NCBI RefSeq assembly: GCF_040371755.1
Contig: NZ_BAABWE010000005.1
Span: 124,001-188,000, forward strand
From: Bermanella sp040371755
GTDB lineage: Bacteria; Pseudomonadota; Gammaproteobacteria; Pseudomonadales; Oceanobacteraceae
Direction: 5' to 3'
Length of the DNA stretch: 64,000 nt
The notes under the pieces are model-generated. The model made no database searches, was not told the DNA's origin, and saw only the letters and a list, made by a program, of their open reading frames with translations. Each line of letters starts with the position of its first letter. Positions within the stretch are counted from its first letter, which is position 1. Positions 36,101-44,183 of the stretch are shown in pieces. The position numbers were made by a program, and so were the translations under genes.

Positions 36101-37093
36101 GATATTACCGCCGCTGTTGAATATAATTATAACTCAGACACCGACCAAGGCGGTTTGACCATTAATATTGGTGGCAACAATACGACGGTGGCATTTACAA
36201 ATGTGGATTCAGCTGCGGTTTCTTTCTTAGGTATTCACGAAGCAGATGGAACGGAATACGACGTAAATACCGGTCAAGATGTAGCTGGTACAATCAACGG
36301 TGTAGCTGCAAAAGGGAATGGTCAATACTTAACCGCACAAAATGGCAACGTAGCGGCAACGAATGGTTATTATGTGTCTGAACAAACCGAAGCAGTTTCT
36401 GGCCCTGTCACCATTGATGCAACCAACGACACATTTACCATTGAGTTAGACGGCTTTGAATCCGTTATTTCTATTACACAGGCTACCTATGCAACAGGCA
36501 CTGCGCTGGCCACAGCCATTGAAGAGGCCATTAACAATAATCCAGCCATAAAAGCAGAAAGCTTATCTGTAAAAGTAGATTATACCAGTGACGTATCTTC
36601 AGCGGCATTTGGCACCATCGGCATTATTTCATCTTCTACAGGGGTGAACTCAAAAGTCTTAATTAAAGATATTTCTAATGACGCATCCGATGCTTTGGGT
36701 TTCACCGTTGGTCAAGGGGATGGCGAAACAGGTAAAGCTCAAAATGGCGATATTGATGACGCCAGCGGCATAAGGGTTAAGGTGCAAGGTGGAGATGTTG
36801 GTGATAGGGGGAGCGTAACCTATATTGCAGGTATTGCTGACCAACTAAAAGATTTATTACAAAATATATTAGACCCAAACAGAGGAACCCTAGCAACAAA
36901 ATTTGATACACTGGATCGCCAAAATGAAACATTAGCAGAAGATAGAGAAAGCTTTGAAGCCCGAATTTCAGCAACCGAAGCCAGACTAAAAGCTCAATTT
37001 TTATATAATGACAGCATTATAGCCTCGTTGAAAACCACAGAAAATTTTTTAACGCAGCAATTTGAAGCCATGGCAAATGCTAATGCGAAATAA
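33140..37093 (+). CDS. fliD: Giant filament cap protein FliD (HAP2)
   Basis: The filament cap, 1317 aa against the usual 440-680. The N-terminus has SLGIGSDLLTSDLVENIINA. FliD core motifs run to about 400 (LNVNGLSITRSSNEISEVIDG, TGSLLLGDSTLRSI, FKLKFDASLFLKGL). The C-terminal coiled coil starts near 1230 (ADQLKDLLQNILDPNRGTLA, then DRQNETLAEDRESFEARISA). About 830 residues are inserted between these. They include about six similar beta modules starting near 455, 589, 702, 776, 866 and 1097, each like TFSVSLNG...L..IQ.AI...LVLTT. The frame is intact. GGAGG precedes the ATG. Confidence 0.95.
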   Translation: MAAIESLGIGSDLLTSDLVENIINADKAAGELRLNTQQSIIDAKISAYGEVQSKLYDFSETIVALSDSSNVGATTAESSDESILTATATSSAPSGTYSVEVQRTAKAHSLVSQSYTSVTDAVGLGTLTFALGTTAYDGANYDGFEANPDAGTATIEITSGNNTLQGLRDAINNEDFGVRANIVNDGSGYVLQLTSEDTGEDYSMEIIAKDASGALATSGLSAFAYNENQKNPANNLTETQQGEDALLNVNGLSITRSSNEISEVIDGVTLSLKGEDVGTNVSITVAPDVAGISEKVQAMIDGFNSFQDVYKDLTKYDEDSSTGSLLLGDSTLRSINTQIKSILTSTVSDITGTNFRSFSELGIYSDQNDSFKLKFDASLFLKGLNESREAVIGVFADQGSVTDDRITFLNDSINTKPGTYDINITQIATQGTYEGGSASVLDFLSPVVINDSNDEFSINVNGTTASVTLTQGSYTTSDELAAEIQSQINSTKSIKERAYSVSVDYNGANNSFDFTSNSYGSKSQVYFTSVDTNTANTLGFNTLGSGEFNGVELSTLNSEYFNGYGTSTLPANRTVSDDEGIDFASSNATFSVSLNGGAAEAVTVNLNAAGLDLNGDGDFGNRKDTLQAIQTAIDATALNGDVIASFDDGGKLVLTTTTPSASDSIEITAVGSNTSDLLLGLDATDGAQINGKDPGLTFASNVDFQVELNGTESANTVSIPAGTYLTGNDLATAVQTAINTDLTGDVNLADQIYGATTTEGTRDVATNIDFSTTNAGFTLNVNGNEQAILLDADSGDNIVDIQTKLDAAYGAGVVTAQLGTGNGLELVTDVAGHDQYIQVVSDGQGAVTSGGAVIGGGIDFSGANNATFDLVVDGVTLNVDVNTDASSGDKDDSLEAIQQALDLSILNNSEFEVGDIVAKLDGADQIYFETVSRDGVKTSAMFGSSASIEIQNADANAQGTLGLPGVDTVFSGGFDALGMDNAIQFGSDITAAVEYNYNSDTDQGGLTINIGGNNTTVAFTNVDSAAVSFLGIHEADGTEYDVNTGQDVAGTINGVAAKGNGQYLTAQNGNVAATNGYYVSEQTEAVSGPVTIDATNDTFTIELDGFESVISITQATYATGTALATAIEEAINNNPAIKAESLSVKVDYTSDVSSAAFGTIGIISSSTGVNSKVLIKDISNDASDALGFTVGQGDGETGKAQNGDIDDASGIRVKVQGGDVGDRGSVTYIAGIADQLKDLLQNILDPNRGTLATKFDTLDRQNETLAEDRESFEARISATEARLKAQFLYNDSIIASLKTTENFLTQQFEAMANANAK

Positions 37094-37122
37094 GCAATCA
37101 AGAAGATTAAGTGCATATTTTT

Positions 37123-37145
37123 AACCACTCTATGAGTGGTTTTTT
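37123..37145 (+). terminator. Rho-independent terminator of fliD
   Basis: AACCACTC (37123-37130) and GAGTGGTT (37134-37141) form a stem with a TAT loop, followed by a T-run. It closes the flagellar block; no fliS or fliT lies between fliD and this site. Confidence 0.85.
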
Positions 37146-37163
37146 ATTGCCAGTAAAAATGCC

Positions 37164-38912
37164 ATGAGTTACTTTTACAATAAATACTATTCAAAATTGG
37201 ATAATAACGTGACGTTTAGTTTAATAGAAAGTCAATTTAAAGAATTTGTGCTGTCTGATCCTGACAATAATATAGGCTTAGGTGAAACCCAGTTTTTAGG
37301 TCAATTAGGTGATCCAAGTTTAGAGGGGTTAGAAAAAACGAATAATCAAGCTCAAGCATTATTAAGTAGTATGCTTCAAACGAAAAAAACTGAAACACTA
37401 AGTTTTGATGAATCATTAGATTTAGATTTGATGATTCGATATTTAGGCCAAATGTTGTTTTTTAATAATTTAACCCAGAATGGTCAATTACAGCGATGCC
37501 GCAAACCTAACGGTGTTGATGGCATTAGTGCCGGAATCTTTCAGTTATTTGTTAATGATGAGCGAACTGAGCAAGCTCGTTTAGATGATATATTGTCACG
37601 GTTAAAACAAGCCCCAGATTATTTAAAAACAGAGTTATCTGTCATTAGTGAACCCATTACCCGCTGGCGTGACATAGAAGTTGAACAAGGTGAAGGTCTT
37701 GCAGACTTATTTACAACGATTAGAGACTGGGCTCAACAGACAAACTATGGACAACTTGCTGAATTGGATGTGGCTATTAATAAAGCGAATAGCTCTATAG
37801 AGCAATACATAAATACTCTAAAAGAAAAACAAACCATTGATGATTTTATAATAGGGGAGGATAAAGTATTAGAATTGCTTGAATTACGCGAGATTCACCA
37901 GTCCCCTAAACAGTTAGCGGATATGGCAAAATCGTTCATGCTTGAAACAAATGATTTACTGGATGAATTAACGATCAAACTGGCTAAAAAATACAGCCTG
38001 CCTGTATCTACGTCACAAGAATATTTACACGAGTTTCTAAATGAAAAGTACGCAGCAAAAATATCAGATGGCAATATTACAAGTGTTTTAAATTATTACA
38101 CTCAGCAGATTGAGTCGATTCAAGGGTTTATTAATAAAAATAAACTATTTGAAATACCTAAAGACCAAACCATGAAAATCATGCAGACCCCTAGTTTTCT
38201 TGAGCCAGTGATCCCCGCGGGAGCCATGTGGCCACCACTGGCATTACGTGAAGGGAAAAAAACAAGCTTGGTGTATTTAACCTTAAAGCATGATCAGTTA
38301 GCTGAACATTCAGAGCTAGGAATTCCCGTCATGATGATACATGAAGGTATTCCGGGGCATCATCTTCAATTTGCAACCGCGGCGCTACATTCGTCGTTTG
38401 TCCGTCGTATATTTTCTGCTAATGAACATGCAGAAGGCTGGACCACAATGCTTGAAGATTACATGTTAGACATAGGCTATATTCAGCCCGACTTAGTAGA
38501 TGAAGTACGATTCATTGCTAAACGTGAAATGTCCCGTTTAGTCGCACGAGTTGGCATTGATTTGTATTTTATGACGGGCAATAAACAATATTTAGATGTA
38601 GGGTTAGACTTAACATTTGATAGCGAAGATGTATTTGTGAACGCCGCTAAGCTGCTTAAAAAAGCAACCGGTTTTACTGACGGTCGGGTTCAGGCTGAAT
38701 TGAATTGGTATTCAACCGAGCAAAGCTATCCTTTAAGCTATTTAACCGGTAATCAATTAGTTTGGCAGTTGAAGGATGAAATTAAACAAAAAAATAAAAA
38801 AGAGTTAAATGAAACCGCATTAGATCAAGCCTTCCATGATGTGTATTTAACATCAGGTTGCATGCCCGTAAATTCTTTACGTAAAGTATATGCACATTTA
38901 GGATATTTATAA
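37164..38912 (+). CDS. DUF885 family metallopeptidase-like protein
   Basis: A 582-aa protein of the DUF885 family. The metal-binding motif MIHEGIPGHHLQ (HE...GHH) lies at about residues 391-402, followed by EHAEGWTTMLEDYM, where Glu residues may be further ligands. No Sec signal peptide is evident, so it is probably cytoplasmic, unlike many DUF885 lipoproteins. The family is thought to be zinc-dependent peptidases; the substrate is unknown. The ATG at 37164 lies just after the fliD terminator with a poor ribosome site, so the exact start is uncertain. Confidence 0.8.
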   Translation: MSYFYNKYYSKLDNNVTFSLIESQFKEFVLSDPDNNIGLGETQFLGQLGDPSLEGLEKTNNQAQALLSSMLQTKKTETLSFDESLDLDLMIRYLGQMLFFNNLTQNGQLQRCRKPNGVDGISAGIFQLFVNDERTEQARLDDILSRLKQAPDYLKTELSVISEPITRWRDIEVEQGEGLADLFTTIRDWAQQTNYGQLAELDVAINKANSSIEQYINTLKEKQTIDDFIIGEDKVLELLELREIHQSPKQLADMAKSFMLETNDLLDELTIKLAKKYSLPVSTSQEYLHEFLNEKYAAKISDGNITSVLNYYTQQIESIQGFINKNKLFEIPKDQTMKIMQTPSFLEPVIPAGAMWPPLALREGKKTSLVYLTLKHDQLAEHSELGIPVMMIHEGIPGHHLQFATAALHSSFVRRIFSANEHAEGWTTMLEDYMLDIGYIQPDLVDEVRFIAKREMSRLVARVGIDLYFMTGNKQYLDVGLDLTFDSEDVFVNAAKLLKKATGFTDGRVQAELNWYSTEQSYPLSYLTGNQLVWQLKDEIKQKNKKELNETALDQAFHDVYLTSGCMPVNSLRKVYAHLGYL

Positions 38913-38913
38913 A

Positions 38914-38937
38914 AAACGGGGCATGGCCCCGTTTGTT
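38914..38937. terminator. Bidirectional terminator, DUF885 gene and convergent small gene
   Basis: AAACGGGGC (38914-38922) and GCCCCGTTT (38926-38934) form a stem with an ATG loop, with A-rich and T-rich flanks serving both strands. Confidence 0.85.
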
Positions 38938-39299
38938 TATTTTGCCATTAAAGGGTTACAGTCTTTTATTAATACTTTGCCTTCTAACATGGCACCTTTT
39001 GAATACTCTCTAAAATGACAGGTATTGCTTTTAGGGTCGTAACTTTCGACCCATAAGTTATCCTCTTTCCAAGTGGACATCATGTGATAATGCCCTTCAG
39101 GCATACTGATTGTCATAACCCCGCCCCAATGTTTCACAAAGATTTGCTGAAAATGAAAAAAATACGCTAGGCTGCCTAATATAAAAATAGCACCAGCGGT
39201 GATACCAGCACCTTTCCAGTGGTTAAAGCGAACACCAATCACATAAAGAGACGTTAAACATAGGGTTAAAATGAATAACCAATAAAAGTAGGTAATCAT
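38937..39299 (-). CDS. Hypothetical small membrane protein
   Basis: 120 aa, not recognised. Two hydrophobic segments at the N-terminus (about residues 4-22 and 32-50) are followed by a soluble part containing a His-rich MPEGHYHMMSTWKED and two Cys (NTCHF, IKDCNP). A membrane-anchored periplasmic or cytoplasmic domain is likely. It is convergent with the DUF885 gene and followed by a shared terminator. The start is supported by AGGACAG upstream on its strand. Confidence 0.65.
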   Translation of the reverse strand: MITYFYWLFILTLCLTSLYVIGVRFNHWKGAGITAGAIFILGSLAYFFHFQQIFVKHWGGVMTISMPEGHYHMMSTWKEDNLWVESYDPKSNTCHFREYSKGAMLEGKVLIKDCNPLMAK

Positions 39300-39467
39300 G
39301 ACTGTCCTCCGTGGTTCAGGCGCTCCATATTAGCTAATTTTATCTAACTTTGCATAACTTACGTGTAAATAGGCTAATCATAAAAAGTGGAACGAATAAT
39401 CTTAAATATATAGATTGTGGTGCCATGGTTTTATCCGTAATCTTGCTGGCAATTAGGAGGTAGTGAT

Positions 39468-40451
39468 ATGGCATTTAAGTTATCCGTTTTAGATCAATCT
39501 TTTGCACAAAATCGTAATTTAGCTCCCCAAGCCCTGCAAGAAACAATCAGCATGGCTAAGTGGTGTGAAGAATTAGGTTATGAGCGGTTTTGGGTATCTG
39601 AACATCATGCATTTCCTACCATAGCAGGCTCAGCCCCCGAGGTATTATTAGCCGCAATTGGTGCTGCCACCAGTCGCATCAGAATTGGCTCTGGTGGCAT
39701 TATGCTTCCACACTACAGTGCGTATAAAGTAGCCGAAACATTTTCAGTGCTGTCTAATTTATATCCAAATCGAATAGACTTAGGGGTTGGCCGAGCGCCC
39801 GGAACCGATATGCAAACAGCCAAAGCATTAGCGACAGATGGAAAACCAAAATTTTCTGCATTTCCTCGCTTAGTGGAGCAGCTTGGTGAGCACTTATGGG
39901 AGGATACTGCCACACCTTTACTTAGCCCAAAACCTAATGGGGACATTCCAATATGGATGCTAGGCTCAAGCCCAGATAGCGCACAATTAGCAGCCCGACT
40001 AGGGCTACCTTATAATTTAGCGGGGTTTATTAATCCGCAAGCCCATGAAAGTTTTATGCGTTTTTATAGGGAAAATTTTCAGCCAAGTTTGCTTTGGCCT
40101 AAGCCTTATAGCATGTTAACCATCAGTGTGTTTTGTGCCGATACTCACGAGCGTGCTAAGCTGTTACAGTTAACTTTTGATATTAACTTTTATCGTTTTA
40201 TAACTGGACAGAGCAATGGTACGCCATTAACTCCTGATGAAGCTCAGAATTATCCTGTTACCCCTCAGTTAACTGAGTTTATTTCCAGCCGGAATGAGTT
40301 GCGTGCGGTTGGTACTCCAGAGGAAGTGAAAAACAAAATATCCTCCATTGCTCAGCGATTCGCTGTAGATGAAATTATGATTGTTACTAATATGTTTTAT
40401 TTGAAGGATAGAAAACGCAGCTTTGAATTAATAAAAAGTGCGTTGTCATAA
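39468..40451 (+). CDS. Luciferase-like (LLM class) flavin-dependent monooxygenase, YhbW/MsnO8 type
   Basis: A 327-aa TIM-barrel flavin monooxygenase. Family motifs: LSVLDQSF at the N-terminus, WCEELGYERFWVSEHHAFPTIAG, IRIGSGGIMLPHYSAYKVAE and RIDLGVGRAPGTD. It resembles the YhbW/MsnO8 subgroup. Substrate unknown. AGGAGG lies eight bases before the ATG, a strong ribosome site. Single gene, convergent with the exported protein downstream. Confidence 0.88.
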   Translation: MAFKLSVLDQSFAQNRNLAPQALQETISMAKWCEELGYERFWVSEHHAFPTIAGSAPEVLLAAIGAATSRIRIGSGGIMLPHYSAYKVAETFSVLSNLYPNRIDLGVGRAPGTDMQTAKALATDGKPKFSAFPRLVEQLGEHLWEDTATPLLSPKPNGDIPIWMLGSSPDSAQLAARLGLPYNLAGFINPQAHESFMRFYRENFQPSLLWPKPYSMLTISVFCADTHERAKLLQLTFDINFYRFITGQSNGTPLTPDEAQNYPVTPQLTEFISSRNELRAVGTPEEVKNKISSIAQRFAVDEIMIVTNMFYLKDRKRSFELIKSALS

Positions 40452-40454
40452 ACA

Positions 40455-41267
40455 TTAAAAGCTAATATTAAAGCCGGTAAATATCCCACTAACAGTAGTA
40501 ATGCCAGCAGACCATTTTTTGTAACCAATAGAAAGGCCTGTATAGCGTTGATGCCAATTTATACTGTATTGATGCTCAGACATTTCACCGCCATTATAGC
40601 TAGACCATGTTGGGACGTATTCTAGATACAAATTCCGATTAAACCTTGCACGCAAAGGCATGGAAAATACATCACCATCATGAGTTTGATTACCGTTCAT
40701 TTTGCCTTTGCCGTAGGCTAAATCCCAACTGAAGTGGTTACCGGCACTCATGCGATAATGCAGTAATGTATTGGTTAGAGTGAGCTTATCACCATTTTCA
40801 TTAAGAGTATTTTGTGTGTAACTGACACCGAATAAACCATAGCCTACCTCTACGCGGTTATAGCGTGCTTTGATATTACTGTTAGCATTTAGCCAGTGGG
40901 CGCTAAAGCCAAAAGTCGGCAGTAATGGATCACCCTCTTTGCGAAACAATGACAACTTTTCTTCTTCAGAACTTACAGGGGCTTCTCTTTCATAGCGCTC
41001 TTGGCTATTCATGCCTGCGGCCAGTAAAAGTTCGCCACTGATTTCTATGAGTTTAAACGTCACCCTGACGGCTACTTCCGCCAGTGCTGAGTTTAAAGAA
41101 TTGGGCTCTTCTTTTGAGGATTGCCAGCGAGAATTAGATTGAGATGATTCACTAGACTTCTTAACTGGCTTGGTGGCATTGTCTTCTAAATCATCTAAGG
41201 TGCCAGCTAAACTGATGGGTGAAAGTATACAAAGCAGAATAAGCAAGGGTATCGCAGCGTTGATCAT
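40455..41267 (-). CDS. Hypothetical exported, probably outer-membrane beta-barrel protein
   Basis: 270 aa. The N-terminal signal peptide (about residues 1-22, ending SLAG) is followed by a Ser/Lys-rich low-complexity stretch (about 32-60). The rest alternates polar and aromatic residues in strand-like segments (YNRVEVGYGLFGVSYTQN, LLHYRMSAGNHFSWDLAYG) and ends with Phe (GFNISF), as outer-membrane barrels usually do. No family was recognised. It is convergent with the monooxygenase gene, 3 bp apart. Confidence 0.65.
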   Translation of the reverse strand: MINAAIPLLILLCILSPISLAGTLDDLEDNATKPVKKSSESSQSNSRWQSSKEEPNSLNSALAEVAVRVTFKLIEISGELLLAAGMNSQERYEREAPVSSEEEKLSLFRKEGDPLLPTFGFSAHWLNANSNIKARYNRVEVGYGLFGVSYTQNTLNENGDKLTLTNTLLHYRMSAGNHFSWDLAYGKGKMNGNQTHDGDVFSMPLRARFNRNLYLEYVPTWSSYNGGEMSEHQYSINWHQRYTGLSIGYKKWSAGITTVSGIFTGFNISF

Positions 41268-41390
41268 AAAGTGTCCTTTAAATTGTTACTCCCTATGGCT
41301 GGGTATTGAATAGTCTTTAAGATACTTATTCAAGTACTATTCATTAGGAAGTACAGGACACAGTGTTTAACTAATGAGATACACGATAAA

Positions 41391-41936
41391 TTAAATTAAA
41401 CCTTTAATGATCAAGTTATTAATGTCAAATTCACTCATGGTCTCTATGTGAATCTTTGTGATAATAGATTCGTTTTCTTTATCGGTTAAATAAATAACAG
41501 ATTTACCATTCCCAATGATTAAATAGCCATCGCCGTTTTCGGTACGGAAGGATGCAATTTTTACAGCTTGATAAGCGTTTTTTTCTTTAATGATTTTATC
41601 TTTGATGGTGTCCGATTCTAAATCAAATGGCTTTAAACCCATGATATAAAGTGGAAACTGCCGTAAATCTGTTTCGCCAAACTCCAATTTGTTCGCTTGT
41701 AATGTATGAATATCAATACTGCCCTTATTTTTGAATTGGATTGTTATCCCTTGATTTGTAGCAAGTTGTGAGCCTTTTAGGCTATTGACGGGTAATTTTA
41801 GTTGAGTAATTGCATTGGGTTTTATCTCTAAATTTGCGCCTATATAATTTTGATTTCTCTGATTATTTAAGGCAAATAAATCAGTAGAGACCATTGAAAG
41901 AACAAGCGTAAATAAAATGCAATGCAAGTGGCTCAT
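41391..41936 (-). CDS. Hypothetical exported protein
   Basis: 181 aa from the ATG at 41936, chosen because GGAG lies five bases upstream on the minus strand; an ATG 21 bp further out has no such site. A Sec signal peptide (about residues 1-22, ending LFA) precedes a mature domain rich in beta-forming residues (NAITQLKLPVNSL, GDGYLIIGNGKSVIYLTD). No Cys lipobox and no membrane segment beyond the signal. Family not recognised; periplasmic location inferred. Confidence 0.62.
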   Translation of the reverse strand: MSHLHCILFTLVLSMVSTDLFALNNQRNQNYIGANLEIKPNAITQLKLPVNSLKGSQLATNQGITIQFKNKGSIDIHTLQANKLEFGETDLRQFPLYIMGLKPFDLESDTIKDKIIKEKNAYQAVKIASFRTENGDGYLIIGNGKSVIYLTDKENESIITKIHIETMSEFDINNLIIKGLI

Positions 41937-42113
41937 GTTTTCTCCGTGTTTGACCATTTAGTCCATAAATCGGTGGCGGAGCATAAAGCATCTAGGTATG
42001 ACAACAATGAGACTATTGTATTAGTCGTCGTATTTTGTGAAGTGGTTAGAGTTTAATGGGTGAGAAAGGCGGGCTTTGTGCTCATTCTAAAGTACTGATT
42101 AATTAAAAGAAGG

Positions 42114-42965
42114 TTAAACATCACTAGGATTCTTAGCAAAACATTTTTTAAAGGCTCGACTAAAAGCTGACTCGGATGAATATCCAACTTGTTCAGATAC
42201 CTGAGCGATTCGCTGTCCTTGACGTAAATAGTCAAATGCTAGTTGCATGCGCCACCATGTGAAAAATTCGTTGACCGTGTAACCGCTTACTTTCTTAAAC
42301 AGTTGAGAGAATTTGGTTCTCGACATAGAACAGGCTTTGCCTAATTGCTCTAATGACCAGTTTTTTTCAGGGTGGTCTCGCATGAGTTGTAGGGCGGGTG
42401 CTAACTCAATGGATGCAAACAAGGTAAACACACCGGATGTTTCATGTTGCTGCATGTGATGCCTAAGGGCATAAACAAACAACAACTCACTAAGGCGGTT
42501 TAACATATTTTTATCAGAATCGAGTTGCTCAAATATTTCATCTTGAATTTGCATTAATAGAGGGTTAATCCATTTTGCATCGTGTTGTTTGATAATAAAC
42601 ACCTTAGGCAGCGCGTCTAAAATATGATTAAAACCTTGGTGTTCAAAATTTAGTGTGCCACATAATAAACCGGTACCGTGTTTGTTTGAGTCGGGAGTGA
42701 ATATCTTGGTTTTAAACTGTGTTTCAGGAGCACCTTCAAACGGTAGCATGGTGTGTGGTATTTCCCTTGGGAATACCACTAAGTCACCAAGTTCTAGCTC
42801 AAACTCCCCTATATTGGGAACCAACATACGACAACGGCCAAGTGTGACCATATGAAAGCAGGTCAGCCCGTCACTATGAGCATGGATCTGCCAGTGCCCA
42901 CAAAATTGCGCATTATTGTAAATTTCGGCTTTTAGCCGAAAGGTAGAGAGTAGTTGGTTAAACAT
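42114..42965 (-). CDS. AraC family transcriptional regulator with cupin-type sensor domain
   Basis: 283 aa. The N-terminal half has a cupin-like effector domain (IHAHSDGLTCFHMVTLGR and LELGDLVVFPREIPHTM). The C-terminal half is an AraC double HTH (WSLEQLGKACSMSRTKFSQL and RIAQVSEQVGYSSESAFSRAF). It is divergent from the AhpD-like gene at 43084 across a 118-bp gap that contains palindromes, so it probably regulates that gene. Confidence 0.88.
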   Translation of the reverse strand: MFNQLLSTFRLKAEIYNNAQFCGHWQIHAHSDGLTCFHMVTLGRCRMLVPNIGEFELELGDLVVFPREIPHTMLPFEGAPETQFKTKIFTPDSNKHGTGLLCGTLNFEHQGFNHILDALPKVFIIKQHDAKWINPLLMQIQDEIFEQLDSDKNMLNRLSELLFVYALRHHMQQHETSGVFTLFASIELAPALQLMRDHPEKNWSLEQLGKACSMSRTKFSQLFKKVSGYTVNEFFTWWRMQLAFDYLRQGQRIAQVSEQVGYSSESAFSRAFKKCFAKNPSDV

Positions 42966-42967
42966 AG

Positions 42968-43053
42968 ATTTGAACGTAAGAGCATGAAATTAGCACTTTA
43001 TGTTATTAATCGTTCAAAATAAAGCGTGTAAATTGGCTTAACTCGATTCGAGT
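42968..43053. promoter_or_regulatory. Palindromes in the divergent araC/ahpD-like promoter region
   Basis: ACTCGA-T-TCGAGT (43041-43053) is a perfect palindrome. ATTTGAACG (42968-42976) and CGTTCAAAAT (43011-43020) form a second inverted pair 34 bp apart. These are candidate operators for the divergent regulator. Confidence 0.4.
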
Positions 43054-43083
43054 GATCAAATCTATTACCAAGAGACGAAACAA

Positions 43084-43629
43084 ATGGTCAATTTTACCTT
43101 GTATGATGAAACCACCGCGCCAACCAGTACTCAGCCGACATTAGCTAAAATTAGGGAAACCTATGGCATGATCCCCAACCTATACGGTTATCTGGCGGAA
43201 AGCCCTATAGCATTGAATGCTTATATTCATATAAACGAGCAACTGATGAAACACAGCTCGCTTACCCCTGTGCAAGTACAAGTGGCGTTATTAGCCATTT
43301 CAACGGTGAATAATTGTGAGTTTTGCATTGCCGCCCATAGCTGGGTTGGCAGTACACTTAACGCCCGCGAGCAAACTGTAAAAGCCATACGTGAAGGTGG
43401 TCAGATTGAAAACAATCAAGACAAAGCATTGGTTCAGCTTGTACAGGCAATAGTGAAAGACCGTGGATACGTAGCAGATGAAATTATTCAACAATTTTAT
43501 GATGCAGGTTTTAGTAAAGAAAACTTAATGGACTTGCTTGTTTGCAATATGCTTAAAAGTTTATCCAATTATGCTAACCACATAACTAAAACAGAAATTA
43601 ATGCGGAGTTTGCAGCATTTTCACGATAG
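43084..43629 (+). CDS. AhpD-like carboxymuconolactone decarboxylase family protein
   Basis: 181 aa. The AhpD active-site pattern is present as STVNNCEFCIAAHS (CxxC plus His, about residues 76-89), which in the family relays electrons for peroxide reduction or similar redox chemistry. Residues 1-50 carry TLAKIRETYGMIPNLYGYLAESP, common to this subgroup. It is divergently paired with an AraC regulator. A paralogous pair (44184 and 44653) lies 550 bp downstream. Confidence 0.85.
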   Translation: MVNFTLYDETTAPTSTQPTLAKIRETYGMIPNLYGYLAESPIALNAYIHINEQLMKHSSLTPVQVQVALLAISTVNNCEFCIAAHSWVGSTLNAREQTVKAIREGGQIENNQDKALVQLVQAIVKDRGYVADEIIQQFYDAGFSKENLMDLLVCNMLKSLSNYANHITKTEINAEFAAFSR

Positions 43630-43643
43630 TTAACCAGACAATT

Positions 43644-43723
43644 AATCTCAATTGAGATTCCTCCGAATTAATTAGGTTGTTGGAGGCTTTGCTGAGTAAA
43701 ATACTACTTTATACTAAGCCTCC
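43644..43723. repeat. Palindrome and hairpin after the ahpD-like gene
   Basis: AATCTCAATTGAGATT (43644-43659) is a perfect 16-bp palindrome. GGAGGCTT (43682-43689) and AAGCCTCC (43716-43723) are perfect arms of a larger hairpin. Either may end the upstream message; no clear T-tract follows. Confidence 0.45.
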
Positions 43724-43756
43724 ATTCCGAGTTATGGACTCATATAGGTTGTAAAA

Positions 43757-43996
43757 ATGAATTTATGGAAAATCTTCGAGTTTCTAAATAGCACCTACAT
43801 TAATATGAGTACGCTTTTTCCTACGGGTGGGCGTGGGGCTGTACGATCAACGTTAGATGGTGATAACACAAGTGAAGAAAACTGGATGATTATCGGTATT
43901 ATTTTCCTGCTGATTATTGGGGTTTTCTATTATTTAAAAAGCAAAGAGATAAAGCCCACAAGATTTGGAAAAAAGCGCACAAAAAACAAAGATTAA
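43757..43996 (+). CDS. Hypothetical small single-pass membrane protein
   Basis: 79 aa with one membrane segment (MIIGIIFLLIIGVFYYL, about residues 45-61) and a strongly basic tail (KSKEIKPTRFGKKRTKNKD), which suggests the N-terminus is outside and the C-terminus in the cytoplasm. No family recognised. Coding status rests on length, the membrane segment and a plausible start; there is no strong ribosome site. Confidence 0.5.
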   Translation: MNLWKIFEFLNSTYINMSTLFPTGGRGAVRSTLDGDNTSEENWMIIGIIFLLIIGVFYYLKSKEIKPTRFGKKRTKNKD

Positions 43997-44183
43997 GTTA
44001 TGTAGCACTAACGTTTATGTGCTGTATAGGTATTATAATAACTATTAATTGTAAGTTAAAAATCAGCTAATCTATCTGCTTTAGTTGCCCAATTATGTCT
44101 ACATAGGCATGTCGAAAATATTCAATAACCCGACCTAAATTTTGGTTAACCTGTGACGTGTTAATCAAACAAGGGAAGGAAAC

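Noticed and set aside
29400..37000. Repeats in fliC and fliD considered as a CRISPR or satellite array
   Set aside because: The repeats are degenerate, lie within single coding frames and correspond to protein modules.
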